A program made the position numbers and the translations under genes. The notes beneath the pieces were generated by a model, which saw nothing but the letters and a program-made list of their open reading frames with translations, was not told the DNA's origin and made no database searches. A DNA stretch of 64,000 nt, from the NCBI GenBank assembly GCA_013339895.1, contig JABACO010000002.1, forward strand, positions 16,638,242 through 16,702,241, written 5' to 3'. This stretch comes from Ephydatia muelleri (Eukaryota > Porifera > Demospongiae > Spongillida > Spongillidae). Positions 21,533 through 32,739 of the stretch are shown in pieces. Each line of letters opens with the position of its first letter. Position 1 is the stretch's first letter.

Positions 21533-24500
21533 ATGAAGCCCTACTTTTTCTTTTTCCACTGCGCTCTCTTCGCGGTACTAAACGCCGTCTCTGGAGTGCA
21601 GTCCGATCGATGCGGTGGGGACTTACTCCAATTGGCTATCAACGTACAAGACGTCTCTGCAGTGATACTAGAAGGTACTGCCACCGTGACGTACACTGTG
21701 TTCGAAAAGGAGCTGGGACCTCCTCCCCCCGAACTGGGAATCGTCATACCGCCTTCTCGTAACGTATCCTTCCAGTCTCCTGACAGCATGCCTATTGCGC
21801 CTTCACCTAGCGCGTTTTCTGCTGCTTCCTCGACTTCGTCTACCACATCTACCGGTATTTCATCGGGTCCAAAGTCGTCACCGACCCTTATCGCCAACGT
21901 CAACACACTGCTACTGGAATTCGCTTATTCTCCAGATGGTCCGGAGTGCAGCATAAATTCAGATGCAAGTGGTAGAGGAACCTCCGAAAGAAGGAAGCGA
22001 TACGTATCGGCGACTGATTCTCCTCTGAATATCAGGTTCCTCTTCGAGACACTAAGCAAGGCACTGAATATCACGATTTCGAAACTTCAGTACAATGAAT
22101 TTTCATCGGCAATCATAGAAATTGCGGAAGAGTATCTAAAAGCCTGCAAGGCACCAACTCAGACCAACGAGACACTTTACACCTTGTACGATCAGCTTGT
22201 CGAAGTCCGTCAGTCAAGCGCCTCGAACAAGGCCAACGTATTACGAAGCATACTTGCAAAGACCTTGTGCTCTCACACAAGAAACAAGCGACAAAGCATC
22301 GGGGTGCCTGGGAGGTCTGATTTCTTTCGCTTGATCACTGATTTCGAAGTGAGGAATATATTTGGCTTTACTATCACAGACGCGGGCTCAGTTGTACGGT
22401 TCCCTACTCTCGCATTTGTCGTAGACACAACTGGAAGTATGTCGGCTGCTATCGCAGGGGTGAAAGAAGCAATAAAGAGCATCATTGCACTTGAACAACA
22501 AAACCCATTCTTCTACGTGTTGACACCTTTCAATGATTATGATGGGGATGCAGCATATCAAAATTTGCCAAGTAAGTCGTGCCAATATACGCGCAATGCT
22601 GTTACGCACTTTTCGACCTTGAACTGACTAGATTACGGACCAAACTACATTGCGACTACAAGGAGGGAAGCCGGAGACCCTTATCGGGAACTAAAGAATC
22701 TGTATTCGGTAGTGAGTAACTTAACAGCCGATTCCGGCGGTGATGAGCCTGAGTACTGCATGGGGGGAATCCTTGAAGCGTTGCGGGCGAGTCGTACGAT
22801 AAACGTTAGTGGAGTAAGCTACAAAATAAATTTCTACAGTGAGGCTTCGCATATGATAGTGATCACTGATGCGACTGCAAAGGATGCTTCTCTCTTGAGC
22901 AATGTTACTAAAAAAGTTTCGTCCATAGGTGTGAAGGTTCATTTTATACTGGCTTCGGAGAGTGTTTCATCATACTCTCCTTACCAAAGCATAGCCAAAA
23001 TTAGTGGTGGTGTGGTGCTAACGTCTACTTTTGAGATCAGCAAAGTGATACAAACTCTAGCATCGTTCGCATCTCAGCTGACAGGCATTACGCCAGTAAT
23101 AAATACCACACTTCTAAGAAATAAGAGATCCATGGATAATTGCAACACTTTTGGCGTATCATTGTTTACCTCCCAAATTAGTGCCCTTTTTTTGCTAAAT
23201 GTATCCTTGACGTACCCTAATGGCACAACCACACAAATACCAGGACCAAACACTTTTACCGTCAACTCTCCTGATGCTGGACGATGGGCTGTGTGTTCCG
23301 CAGGCCAAGTTTACTACACTACTCAAACTGTTGTGCACTTTGCTGTTACTTTTCTTGATTCCAAGTTTTCCATTTCTGAAAACCTACTTAGTGCTTGTAA
23401 GTCTGCAAGATTATCAGTAGTCAGATTTGCATTTAAGTCAATGCCTCTATGTGCATGATGCGTACTGCCACTTATGACATGTATAACGCACTGCCATAGA
23501 ATAAGCTTTGTCTTTACCGCTTACCGGTTACCTGGTACCATTAATCAATCAGTTCCCGTTCAATAACAGATAATTTGTTACCGACTAATTGACTGGAATT
23601 GTCTAATTATGGCAAACCTGTAATGGTTGAGCCCTCATGAAAAGGTCTTTACAGCTGGCTGGCGCAGATTGTTAAAATTAATATTTATGGAGCCGGTGCT
23701 ATTGTACTAGTAGTATAATTATTTTATGCATATATGTAATTTGCATTCATGCAGGCACGAAAGGAATGGTAACAGTGAATATACTCGAAGATAATGCCAA
23801 ATACATATCCCCAAATGAATGGCTTGGTTTAGATCTACTGAATACCGACAATGTTTCGCTAACTACCGTTAGCCTCGTCAATTGTTCTGGAACATTTCTG
23901 GGAAACGTGACCTATCCGGAGGGCATTGTGACATCCCTGAGACTGAGAGGTAGAGATTACCTGGGTAACGAATTTCAATACCAGAGAAACACCAGCAGCC
24001 ATTTGTCATTTTCTGCCAACCCATGCAAGTCTTTGACACTCGTTCCCAGCCAGTCCAGTGGTGTTGACGTTGCACCAGGAGAGAGCCGGATATTCTCGTT
24101 CTCTCTCTTAGTCATCGCCAGTGCTACACCGACTGAGGTCAGGATAAATACGCTATCAAACTCGGACAGAATCAGCGGCTTGTTGTTAATGAATGGCTCT
24201 GTGATCTCTTCAAATGCAATAGCTACTGTACGAGTAAACGTATCTGTTAGCACGTTGGCTAGCGGAACCGCAACAGTTTCATTTACGATTCAAGCCCATT
24301 GTGGATGTAACGTTGACGATGCCTACGAACAGGTGTTTCAGATCTCCAGTGTCATGGTGAGCATTATTTATAAACCCGCTCGCTAATTATTATTATATTA
24401 ATGCCGACAGGGTACGCCAACTGACCAGTGTGGTGGGTGTCTCAACGGAGGTACCTGTGTCTACCTATTTGGAAGATATTTCTGTTCCTGCCCTCCATCT

Positions 24501-24599
24501 TTCATAGGGACCTACTGCCAAACAAGTAGGGCGTTTGCATGCGCACGATTCGTCGACAACAGATTTCAATCAATTGCTCTCTTTTCCACAGTGAACTAA
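21533..24599 (+). CDS. Secreted vWA-domain protein with EGF-like C-terminus
   Basis: Exons 21533-22571, 22632-23396, 23755-24356 and 24411-24599 join in frame through GT-AG introns of 60, 358 and 54 bp, giving about 864 residues. The start is the Met conserved in the arm B copy, followed by a signal peptide (residues 1-24). A Pro/Ser/Thr-rich stretch lies around 62-115. Basic sites RRKR (153-156) and RNKR (240-243), plus a later RNKR, look like furin-type cleavage points. The vWA domain starts near residue 280, with MIDAS motif DTTGSMS (288-294) and later ITDATAKD. This is the vWA subtype of VWA7/hemicentin-like proteins. Cys-containing beta-rich sequence follows, ending in one EGF module (CLNGGTC, FCSCPPSFIGTYC). 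The last exon may instead contain a 66-bp intron (24526-24591) that ends at the same stop. Likely an extracellular matrix or adhesion protein. Confidence 0.88.
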
Positions 24600-24912
24600 T
24601 CGAGCTGAAGTGTGGCGGTCTATTATACTGTATAAGCAGCCTTACATGTGTATGTGCATAACATTTGCTGTGATTCTTGTATATGTATATAGTTTCTTGT
24701 AACTACTAACTGTGTGGACTGTAAAAAAACAAAGTGGGTATACATATCATGTAGCTGTGTACAAAACCCTTACCTCACCAGTGTCCCATCTTCGATACGC
24801 TGTGGGCCTGGCCCGCGAGCATGGTTGTCGTATAATTGGATACAAATTTCACGCGAAGCGAACGATAGTTGGAACGTTCTATACGACAATGGGTCTAGTG
24901 AATTTTATTTTA

Positions 24913-24918
24913 TAAAAT
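24913..24918 (+). terminator. Polyadenylation signal AATAAA for the vWA gene
   Basis: The sequence tataaaataaatcg lies about 315 bp after the vWA stop codon and is the first clear AATAAA on this strand. Assignment is by position only. Confidence 0.45.
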
Positions 24919-25009
24919 AAATCGATATATCTTCCGATTAATTAACGCTATCGGGTTCTTATTTTAAACACAACATACCACATCATGACTATATGTGAAA
25001 ATCCATTTT

Positions 25010-25290
25010 GGTGTCTTACACATGCGGGATACCGACGTTATATGGTCCGATACCCCGTAGGGTTCAAGACGGCCACATCTTCAGGTAGGAGTGTCCAATT
25101 CGGTTCAAAATTGGTACCTATGTAGAAGGGTCCAACCGCTATTGATTTGTTCTGTTCGTTAATTTTTGCTTTATCCGTTATGAAGATACAAGTGTGCAAA
25201 GTAATTGCATATTTCCCGGGCGTTACGCGCCATTAACGCATTACGACTGGCTTCGAGGACATGAATATGCAATTACTTCCTGTTCAATAA
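25010..25290. repeat. Dispersed repeat (GATACCCC / TATTGATTTGTTCTGTTCG family), copy
   Basis: Contains ataccccgtagggttcaaga, acatcttcaggtaggagtg and gctattgatttgttctgttcg in order. The same words occur in reverse at 63302-63460, and the last one is at the inner ends of the fold-back at 5308-6122. The inner part has gtaattgcatat / atatgcaattac as an inverted pair. It looks like a non-autonomous transposon family. Confidence 0.7.
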
Positions 25291-25748
25291 CCGTCAACGA
25301 TATCTCACCGAGTACATCGAACGTCTGGTTCTGTTGCCCCTTCTTGACCATAGCGGACAGAAGATTCGTAAAGCTATAGAAATACGTGGATTCAGCTGCC
25401 TTCACAATACGCAACACGGTACGTTTAGTAGTACGCGCAAGCGGGCCTGTTGGCTCGGTCAAACTGCTTGCGTGCCACTCCTTGCCCATTTATACGTGCA
25501 CAACGCTATAACAGCATGAGATTACTAAAGTGCATCTAGTTAATGCAACAGGGGTTAGCTTAATCTGAAACGCAACCGTTCAGTTTTTTGCGTTCCGTAC
25601 ACGCACAAATAACACCCCCTTATAGCTACATGCATGTGGTACTCTCATTGGCCGACTAAAATCCATCAATTGGTGAACATTTTATATTAGGTTGAACTAA
25701 ATAAAATCCGTAGGTCCCTTTCCAGTGTGATTTATGGATGATATGGTC

Positions 25749-25749
<1 letters not shown>

Positions 25750-25811
<62 letters not shown>

Positions 25812-25890
25812 AACACACACACAATAACACACACACACAATAACACACACACACAATAACACACACACACACACACATAGACACACAATA
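25750..25890. repeat. (CA)n microsatellite with TAA interruptions
   Basis: A long CA run, then regularly interrupted by aataacacac, ending near 25890. Confidence 0.95.
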
Positions 25891-25974
25891 ACACAACTCA
25901 TACGCACGCATGAGTCATGCTTCAATCACAAACATATACTGCTTGGTACTCCACTTGCACTCCAGCCCACAGTC

Positions 25975-26058
25975 ATACCGGGTGTCCACGAAAGAACGCA
26001 ATGTATCTAATGTTATTCCCGTTCAAAAGCATTGCGTTCTTTCGTGGACACCCGGTAT
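25975..26058. mobile_element. 84-bp mariner-type MITE
   Basis: Perfect inverted repeats of 28 bp (ataccgggtgtccacgaaag... and its complement) around a 28-bp loop, flanked by TA on both sides, as expected for Tc1/mariner-type target duplication. The word cacgaaagaacgcaa also occurs at 39186, where a hAT-type MITE has inserted next to it. Confidence 0.85.
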
Positions 26059-26059
26059 A

Positions 26060-27170
26060 TAGCTCCAGTATTATATCCTATAAGCCTTTCATTTTGTGTT
26101 TATATATGTATTCACTTCATATGCAATTCCTTCTACATTAGAGGGATGTATTTATCTTAGGTTAAAAAATAGACTTATTGACCTACTGATCTAGAAAGTG
26201 TTTAGATTCATATCCAATACACTCATGCCCATCACCTACACTAGTTGCTCATGTCCCGTGAGTCTAAAATAAATGGTACCTTTACCAGATTGAGTAATGC
26301 CAGCAACTAGGTAGGTGCGCAACCAGAGACCTCCACCCAAAGCTGTGGAGATTTTCAATAATACAGCACAGGCCTACGCTATGGATAGACTGTCAATAAC
26401 TGTAATGTTCCCATCATCACCCCCACAGATCCTGAGCTGGCTTTCTGCGATTCCTTTGCCCTTCACCATGACCCATCCATGTTCGGATTTACTCGTGCAG
26501 TGTGTATTTTGAACCAGCTCACCACAATAGGCTCAGTGATTTCCAACACTAAGTTCATCTTAGAAGCTTCAATGGGTACTATACATGTGAAGGCCCAAGG
26601 CTCTAGACATCTATCCAAACCTGCTCAGCATAATTACTGCCGGTTAAAAATTACATTTCGGCGGACAGGTCATGTTGTGGTGTTGAAACCTAAACCTCTC
26701 AGAGTTTTGGTTCAAAGGCTTGCGACTTAAGGCAGTGTATTAGAGATCCCAGAATCTAATAATAAGAAATTTGTGTAGGCTATTATGACTCTAGCGTTAT
26801 TCTTGCTGTTGAAGTAATGGCGGATAGAAGAAACAAAGCGCCTGAGGCGAGGTACTATATGTCCCAATTAGAGAAGCGTCAAGTACATATAGAATAACTT
26901 GTTACTGTGTGTTGTGTGTTTTGGCTTAGTTGAGTGGCTGAAGGATGTTGTAAAAACGACAAAATACGCTCACCTTGCGGACGCCATTGCGGTCTGCACG
27001 ACTTTGACGCACTGTATCTATTGTATAGTAAATGGTCAAGAACGTCAAATGAAGAACCTGTTAGTGCAACTAGTTTTGTGTATGTTGAATGAGCTACTTG
27101 CCCATAACCTTCCACCTTACTCGGCGCCTTTGAATTGTTCTATTGTATGTTCAGGCAGCCGGTGTAGGAG
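26060..27170. other. No gene recognised
   Basis: Only short frames. The longest (115 codons at 26899-27246) runs into a poly-C tract and has no recognisable motif. Confidence 0.45.
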
Positions 27171-27174
27171 GATA

Positions 27175-27310
27175 CCCCGTCCCCCACCCTCCCCCCCCCC
27201 CCCCCCCCCCCCCCTAAAAATTGTCCTGCCGGACAACGTAGCCTAGGATACGTTGTCCCCCCTAGGACAATTATTCCTAGGATTATCGGTCCGCTTTAGG
27301 ATTTGCTGTC
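27175..27310. repeat. Poly-C plus CCTAGG palindrome element
   Basis: A run of about 27 C is followed by nested palindromes (ggacaacgta...tacgttgtcc, cctaggacaat...ttcctagg). The style resembles the 171-360 family, but the words differ. Confidence 0.5.
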
Positions 27311-27489
27311 CCCCTTCGTTTCTGCAAGCAAAGCTTAACCATAATAGCACATTCGATAGGATTTTAATGCATGCTGTTGCGCACTCCTTAAGAACTTTGA
27401 GTGTTGATCACTTTGGCCAACATTCACAGTGCATGTACAGTGTATATGTGTATACATGTACATTTATATTAATTTAAGTGGTACACTAT

Positions 27490-28211
27490 CAGGGGCGGAT
27501 CCAGGATTCTGGGAAAGGGGGGGTCTGATAAATATATTCACAACAGGGGAGGGGGCGTGCCCCCTCCCGTGACAGCAAGGGGGTTTGGGGGAGCGCTGAT
27601 AGCTCCCCCAGTGGGGTCTGGGGCGAAGCCCCAGCCGCTTTTTTGCTTTTGTGTGTAATTTAGCATGAAATTCCCAGTGATATCGAATACATACATGTAT
27701 ACGTCACGCGATATCGGATTACTAGAGCCTGCATGGATAGCGACGAGAAAACTGTTCATTCTTCACAATGCTATAGTTCCTACTGCCCAGCAATTAAATT
27801 CGTGATGCAAAGCTTTTGTGAATTTGTGACCGAAGCACGTCTTTTGATCGCTTACCTCAATTCCTGCTCACCGCAATTAAATATTTCGTTAATTTAATAA
27901 GATCGATATAGACCCCGCGTGGCTAGAACGATGTGCAATCTTGCAAATCCAAGGACGGTAACAATTTGTGACCGAAGCACGTCTTTTGATCGCTTACCTC
28001 AATTCCTGCTCACCGCGATTAAATATTTCGTTAATACACATGTAGGAGGATTTAATTAGATCGATATAGACCCCGCGTGGCTAGAACGATGTGCAATCTT
28101 GCAAATCCAAGGACGGTAACAGGCAGAACGCTGCAAGATTACAGTATGCATTACGTCATTCTTCATATAGGAAAGGGCCCCCCCCCCCCCCCCCCCCTAA
28201 ATCCGCCCCTG
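27490..28211. mobile_element. hAT-type MITE (CAGGGGCGGATCCAGGA), copy 1
   Basis: Begins caggggcggatccagga and ends taaatccgcccctg, termini widely seen in hAT-type non-autonomous elements. It contains a G-rich stem (gtgccccctcccgtgacag), a C run near the 3' end, and an internal tandem duplication of about 140 bp (about 27827-27965 and 27965-28105). A target duplication is not clear. The relative at 39214-39820 lacks the internal duplication. Confidence 0.8.
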
Positions 28212-28214
28212 ACT

Positions 28215-29640
28215 ATAACTACCCAATACTGGCTGATAATTTCTCCAGATATCCAGAACTCCTTTCCATTACATCAAAGCAACTTTACGACTTCAATGCT
28301 AACGGACAAACCCAATATTTATTCGATGTAGGAATTATAGCTATTCTGTTTTAATATAGTGCAGTATACTGCAGAACATTATGTGCATGGCTTCCTAAAC
28401 AAAACAAGTCGCAAAACATTACACACAAAGGGTTTTGTATCCCAGTCCAATTGTATCAATCTGCACATACATGTACATGTACATGACTGATTGGCTGTCT
28501 CATGCAGTAAAATTATTGACCAAAGAGTTATTAGGTACACACCAAAATCAGTCAAATAACATTGTCTATAACGCTGCCACTATTGTTGTACTGGAACTTT
28601 AGATACTAAATCTACCTTCATTAATGAATAACTAATTCTAGTGTGTGGTGTCAAATGCTCTCAACGTATCACTGTATCCAAGGGATCTACAACCCACATG
28701 CAGCTGCATGGTTGTTGTACCATGTATGGCTCTTACGTTTTCGTTGACCATTTCAATTCTGGAGCCTGTTACGCACAGCGTAGCGTTAAGTAAAAAGAAT
28801 CTAGCGAAGATCTAAAAGAGAAAATTGCAAGCCTAGATTGAAAGGTCCCATGTAACCGGTTACAAAGGGAAAGACGCTGTACTCTGGATCACACGCACTT
28901 GATACGCCTATGGAAACAGAGTGTCTAATAAACACTAACACAGCTTACCACACAACAAATTACGAGCGGACTATGCTCACTTGTCTGTTAAAAGAGCCAC
29001 AGATCCCGCGCCAAAGCACCAGAAGTAAATAACAATGTTATATGTGGTCTAAATATACGTACAAATGAAATACGGAATACAATTTGTCACTATAACAACA
29101 AACCAGAAGCTGGTGCGCGCGCAGGAGTTGCCGTATAAAAGAAAATTTCAACCGGCCGTGCGGCTGTTTTAGATTAAAAATGGTGGCTTCATATACATAG
29201 AGCTAGAGGCTTGGCAACAACAGTTACAGCGTACAAGTTCAAGCACACATGCATGTTTTTAATGCCATTTCATGCAATAATACCATTTCTGAAGTTAATA
29301 ACACTAAGTTAACATACTGGATCACATGTTCGTATAATGGTAGGTACTTCAAGATTATTTTCAAATCGTGTTTTGTGCTGCGATTTTATTACCCTCTACA
29401 AGAGCACAAAAAATGCTGCAGAACGACACCTTATGCATCATATTTGGATTAGTATCTCAAAAGTTACAGCGTTCCAAACATTGCATTTTGAGTGAACGGT
29501 ACGGTACAGTATGCGCGATCGTAGAAAAAATTGTGACGGTTTATGTTCTCTTTACTGCAGCCATTGAACCATTGAACGTTATCATGCCAGAACGTAACTA
29601 CATGTAGGGTACACATATATATGCATATACGATTTCAAAT
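28215..29640. other. No gene recognised
   Basis: AT-rich intergenic DNA with short frames only. An acatgtacatgtacatg run lies near 28470. Confidence 0.45.
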
Positions 29641-29686
29641 ATGTACAGGTCATCAGTAACATAGTCAACTAAGAACTCATAAATGG

Positions 29687-30290
29687 TCATTGTAACGTCA
29701 TCTCCGTCATCCTGATTTTCATCATGTTTCCAGTACGTAGCAGTACCTTTTGGCATTTTTGACCTTTCTGTTTCTTATAGTTTGAAACTTTCGCTTGAGA
29801 AGCTGCTTTGAAATCAAAATCTCCTTCAGTTTCAATTGTCTGTGTAAACATGCATCGTTCACAGTGGATTCTTAGCTTCCGTGAGATGGAACAATAAGAA
29901 CTACTTGGCTTGTCAACTACTGGACACAATGAGGTAGAAGTATGAGGTGCTGAAAGGGTTTGAATTGGAAGGATAAATTGCTCATCTAACAGATTAATTA
30001 TGACATCCCAATTCCGATCTACGTGCATGCATGCATGCATGCTTCTTCATTGTTTTTATTGTATCTGTGAAACGTTGTATCGACCTCTGTAAGGCATCCA
30101 TGTTGACAAATGCTCCAGCTTGCAGAGAAGTCACTTTTATGGCAGTGTCTGAAATGCTTATTTGTATATAGGTACATCACCAATCCTTTTCTTAGTACTG
30201 CATGCAGCCTGTAAAATATTGCCAGCATTCATACCACTTCTAAATTTTTCAAGATGCTTGTTAAAATCATTAGCAGTCTTCATCCTAATA
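29687..30290 (-). pseudogene. Degraded coding fragment, unrecognised
   Basis: Read from about 30285 downward the minus strand gives MKTANDFNKHLEKFRSGMNA, then in a shifted frame KVTSLQAGAFVNMDALQRSI. After a TGCA microsatellite (30023-30042) comes another shifted frame ending with RKLRIHCERCMFTQ and a Lys-rich tail. Composition and continuity look like decayed exons, but I do not recognise the family. The gcatgcatgcatgc run either expanded within the coding sequence or lies in an intron. Confidence 0.35.
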
Positions 30291-30294
30291 TAAT

Positions 30295-31030
30295 AAATGA
30301 CACATTTGTTTACAACGTCTACTTCGTGACCGTAAAAGTAAGTCAGTATAAATGGCCTGGGGACTAGGCTTGAAATGAAAACCTTGTTTAAAAAGCACCT
30401 TGGGAATCGGTTTTAAATTACAGAATTGCAATCCCTAGTAGTGTTGCATTAGCCACGAAAGGAATCTTAACTAAAAAGTTGCGCCGCTCGAAGATTAAGG
30501 TACACTCTAATTAGAGTTATAATGTGCTCGATCATTCGATACATAAAACTATTTTCTGCTGTTTTAAAAGTTACAAAAACTAGTTAAAAAAAACAGTGCT
30601 TGTTATACTAGGAGACTTTGTAAGTGATTTGGTTTTACACAGAGCGTATACCAAGTGCAAACACGTAGGCCATTTGATAACACCTTGGGAATCGTCTGAA
30701 GTCCATGAAAAAAGAAATGCAAGTAGATAATAACCTTTGGAACCTGTTTATCAGAACTCTATCCCCGCCGCTCAACACGTATAAAAGTTTTGAAAATATG
30801 AAAAACAACCATTATTTCAGCCCGCCAGAAATATTGAACAAGTGTAGTTTTCTAGGTTTTGACTGCACAATACAAATTAAACTAACCTTCGTTTCGATGT
30901 CCCGTACAATTTCAATCCATCACTTCCGTCACAATTTTTACTCGTTATTTCGGTTACCACTTTTTCGGTACACGTACGTCAAATATTGAAGTACCTAATA
31001 ATGGCGACCTCTTCACCAGAAGATACGTAA
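30295..31030. other. No gene recognised
   Basis: Short frames only, including a 94-codon frame at 30705-30989 without recognisable features. Confidence 0.4.
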
Positions 31031-31035
31031 AGTAG

Positions 31036-31432
31036 AATCCAACATCATTTCATTCCTAGAAAAGGATGTTCTGCTATTTGAGGCCTGGACATTCTCGGGT
31101 TGTGTCAATACACGGTCCAGCAAAGTATTCAACACGCTGATAGTAGCGTTCCGCTTGCAACCGGGTGCAAGTAGTTGCTTCGCTGCCTCAAAAGGACCCT
31201 TGCAGATGCAGTCTAAACCTAGAGTACTAAACCTAGAGTACTACTCTAGGTTTAGACTGCATCTGCAAGGGTCCTTTTGAGGCAGTGAAGCAACTACTTG
31301 CACCCGGTTGCAAGCGGAACGCTACTTACTACTATCAGCGACTTTGATGGACCGTGTATTGACACAACCCGAGAATGTCCAGGCCTCAAATAGCAGAACA
31401 TCCTTTTCTAGGAATGAAATGATGTTGAATTC
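31036..31432. repeat. Near-perfect palindrome, ~195-bp arms
   Basis: Left arm 31036-31229 and right arm 31242-31432 are reverse complements with only a handful of differences, including a small tactta insertion. The centre has a doubled aaacctagagtact word. The left arm has a plus-strand frame open for about 80 codons (VESNIISFLEKDVLLFEAW...), so the arm may derive from an exon of the gene fragment that follows. The high identity means recent origin or an assembly artefact. Confidence 0.9.
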
Positions 31433-31502
31433 TGCAGGTTAGTTGGATGGATCTATACATGTACGTTCGGTTATACAAAATTGGGTTTACTAACTTACTT
31501 AG

Positions 31503-31973
31503 GGATCTATACGGGAGACGAAGACGCCAGTGACCAAGACCTCCTTGTGGTCGAGCGTAAGACCTTCAAGAGTCTTTGTTCGGGCCTTGTCCAGCAGTGC
31601 GGCTGTCTCTCCAACCCATCTTGGACTATAGCTTCTTTCATAATGGTATATGAGTACCGTAAGTAATTCTGTTCAATTCTCTGTATAAAACTAATTTACT
31701 ATTCACTTAGAAGGGACATGTAGCTAGGGTCCAGTTTGTTTGCCCTCACTGCAAGCAGTCACGTGTCTGGGCTAGTTCCAGAGTGCTGTCTGGTCATTAC
31801 CTTGCTAATCAGAAGTAAGAGTACCATTTGGATTAAGTAATCTCAATGTAAATGTGATTCTTTTTGCAGACTGGTCCATGCTTTCACCTGTGCTGGCATG
31901 TTGCCTCGCCAGTACATGAATATCGCTTTATTTGCTGGTATGGGTGTAGTGAAGCAGAAATACATCAGCTCAG
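31503..31973 (+). pseudogene. Fragment of an uncharacterised zinc-ribbon-like gene family
   Basis: Three exons with usable GT-AG borders: 31503-31658, 31724-31814 and 31870-31973. They translate to IYTGDEDASDQDLLVVER, then VQFVCPHCKQSRVWASS, then LVHAFTCAGMLPRQYMNIAL. The CxxC followed by W and a hydrophobic LANQKLVHAF segment resembles a large, uncharacterised family multiplied in sponge and cnidarian genomes. I recall the layout but cannot name the family. No continuation past 31973 is clear, so this is probably the 5' part of a truncated copy. Confidence 0.45.
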
Positions 31974-32231
31974 GTGGGGGCTGAGATGATCGATTTATAT
32001 TATTTTACATCCTGTTCTAATCCATGTTCATTCAGTTTATCTAAACCAACTTTACCAGCAAGTGGTGGCAGATGTAGTCCATGAAAGCTGCTAAAACAGT
32101 ATTGGAAAGCGTTCAGTTCATTCATTTCCACAACTTTCCCGTAGCATGGATGAATGTCCCTCGTGCTATTTGTGCATAATGGGATAATCAAATGAACAGG
32201 TCAGCAATATAAATACACCCACATTCATGAG

Positions 32232-32715
32232 TCAGAGGTACTGGTCAGCAACACATACAATACTAAATAACTTGTTACAAAAATTATGATCTGCAGTTAG
32301 TGTAAGGAATGCCCACTGGATTTGGATACCTGCTTCTGATATCCTATTTAGAAAAGAGATTATAAGTACACTTTCTAATACGAAGGTTAGATCATTCACA
32401 ATTTGTACACATTTAGGCATTATCTCTCTTCTTCCAATGGGTGCGTCACCAATCCCTTCCTCGCCAGGTATGTTGGGTGGTCCCACAACCCCAGATCTTT
32501 CAAAAGCTTCCAGAATTGCTGGTAAAGTTTGTACCGCTTTCTGTCATTGGCTAAGGATGGGACAGCTCTCCCAGTGAGGAACACTGGTGGCCAACAGATT
32601 ATGCAAGGCCCAAACAGGCAGTGTGGACAACAAGGTTCGTTTGGAGTGCCATTCAGCACTGGTGGGTCTCCTCCTGATGGAGGAAGCCCACAAAGTGTAA
32701 ATGGGTATTGTTGCT
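32232..32715 (-). pseudogene. Fragment of an uncharacterised Cys-rich gene family
   Basis: From about 32710 downward: GLPPSGGDPPVLNGTPNEP, CCPHCLFGPCIICWPPVF, RKRYKLYQQFWKLLKDLGLW and HPTYLARK. A one-base shift then leads to RREIMPKCVQIVN. The spaced CC..C....C motif, the RKxxYxxFWxxLxxLGxW block and REIMPKCV match the layout of an uncharacterised protein family common in sponges and cnidarians. The upstream frame is closed by TAG, so this is a partial copy. Confidence 0.5.
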
Positions 32716-32739
32716 ATGACAACCAAGCAATTTAACTCG

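Larger units (their letters stand above)
15220..22035. repeat. Inverted segmental duplication, arm A
   Basis: Reverse-complement counterpart of 33595-46035. Matching landmarks in inverted order are the receptor last exon (15397-15704 / 45551-45843), tandem tgcattgctag repeats (17880-18065 / 44280-44530), a duplicated ~90-bp block (18370-18545 / 43850-44010), a ccaatgggtcggctgtgg block (18788 / 43530), five receptor exons (20101-20991 / 34550-35432) and the vWA start (21533 / 34086). Similarity stops in vWA exon 1 near 22035. Arm A has about 1.2 kb (16.2-17.4 kb) absent from arm B, and arm B has many kilobases absent from arm A. Confidence 0.88.

Noticed and set aside
25656-25925. Cys/Val repeat proteins on the minus strand
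   Set aside because: Translation of a CA/GT microsatellite; the same applies at 52782-53256, 61585-61926 and 62414-62904.
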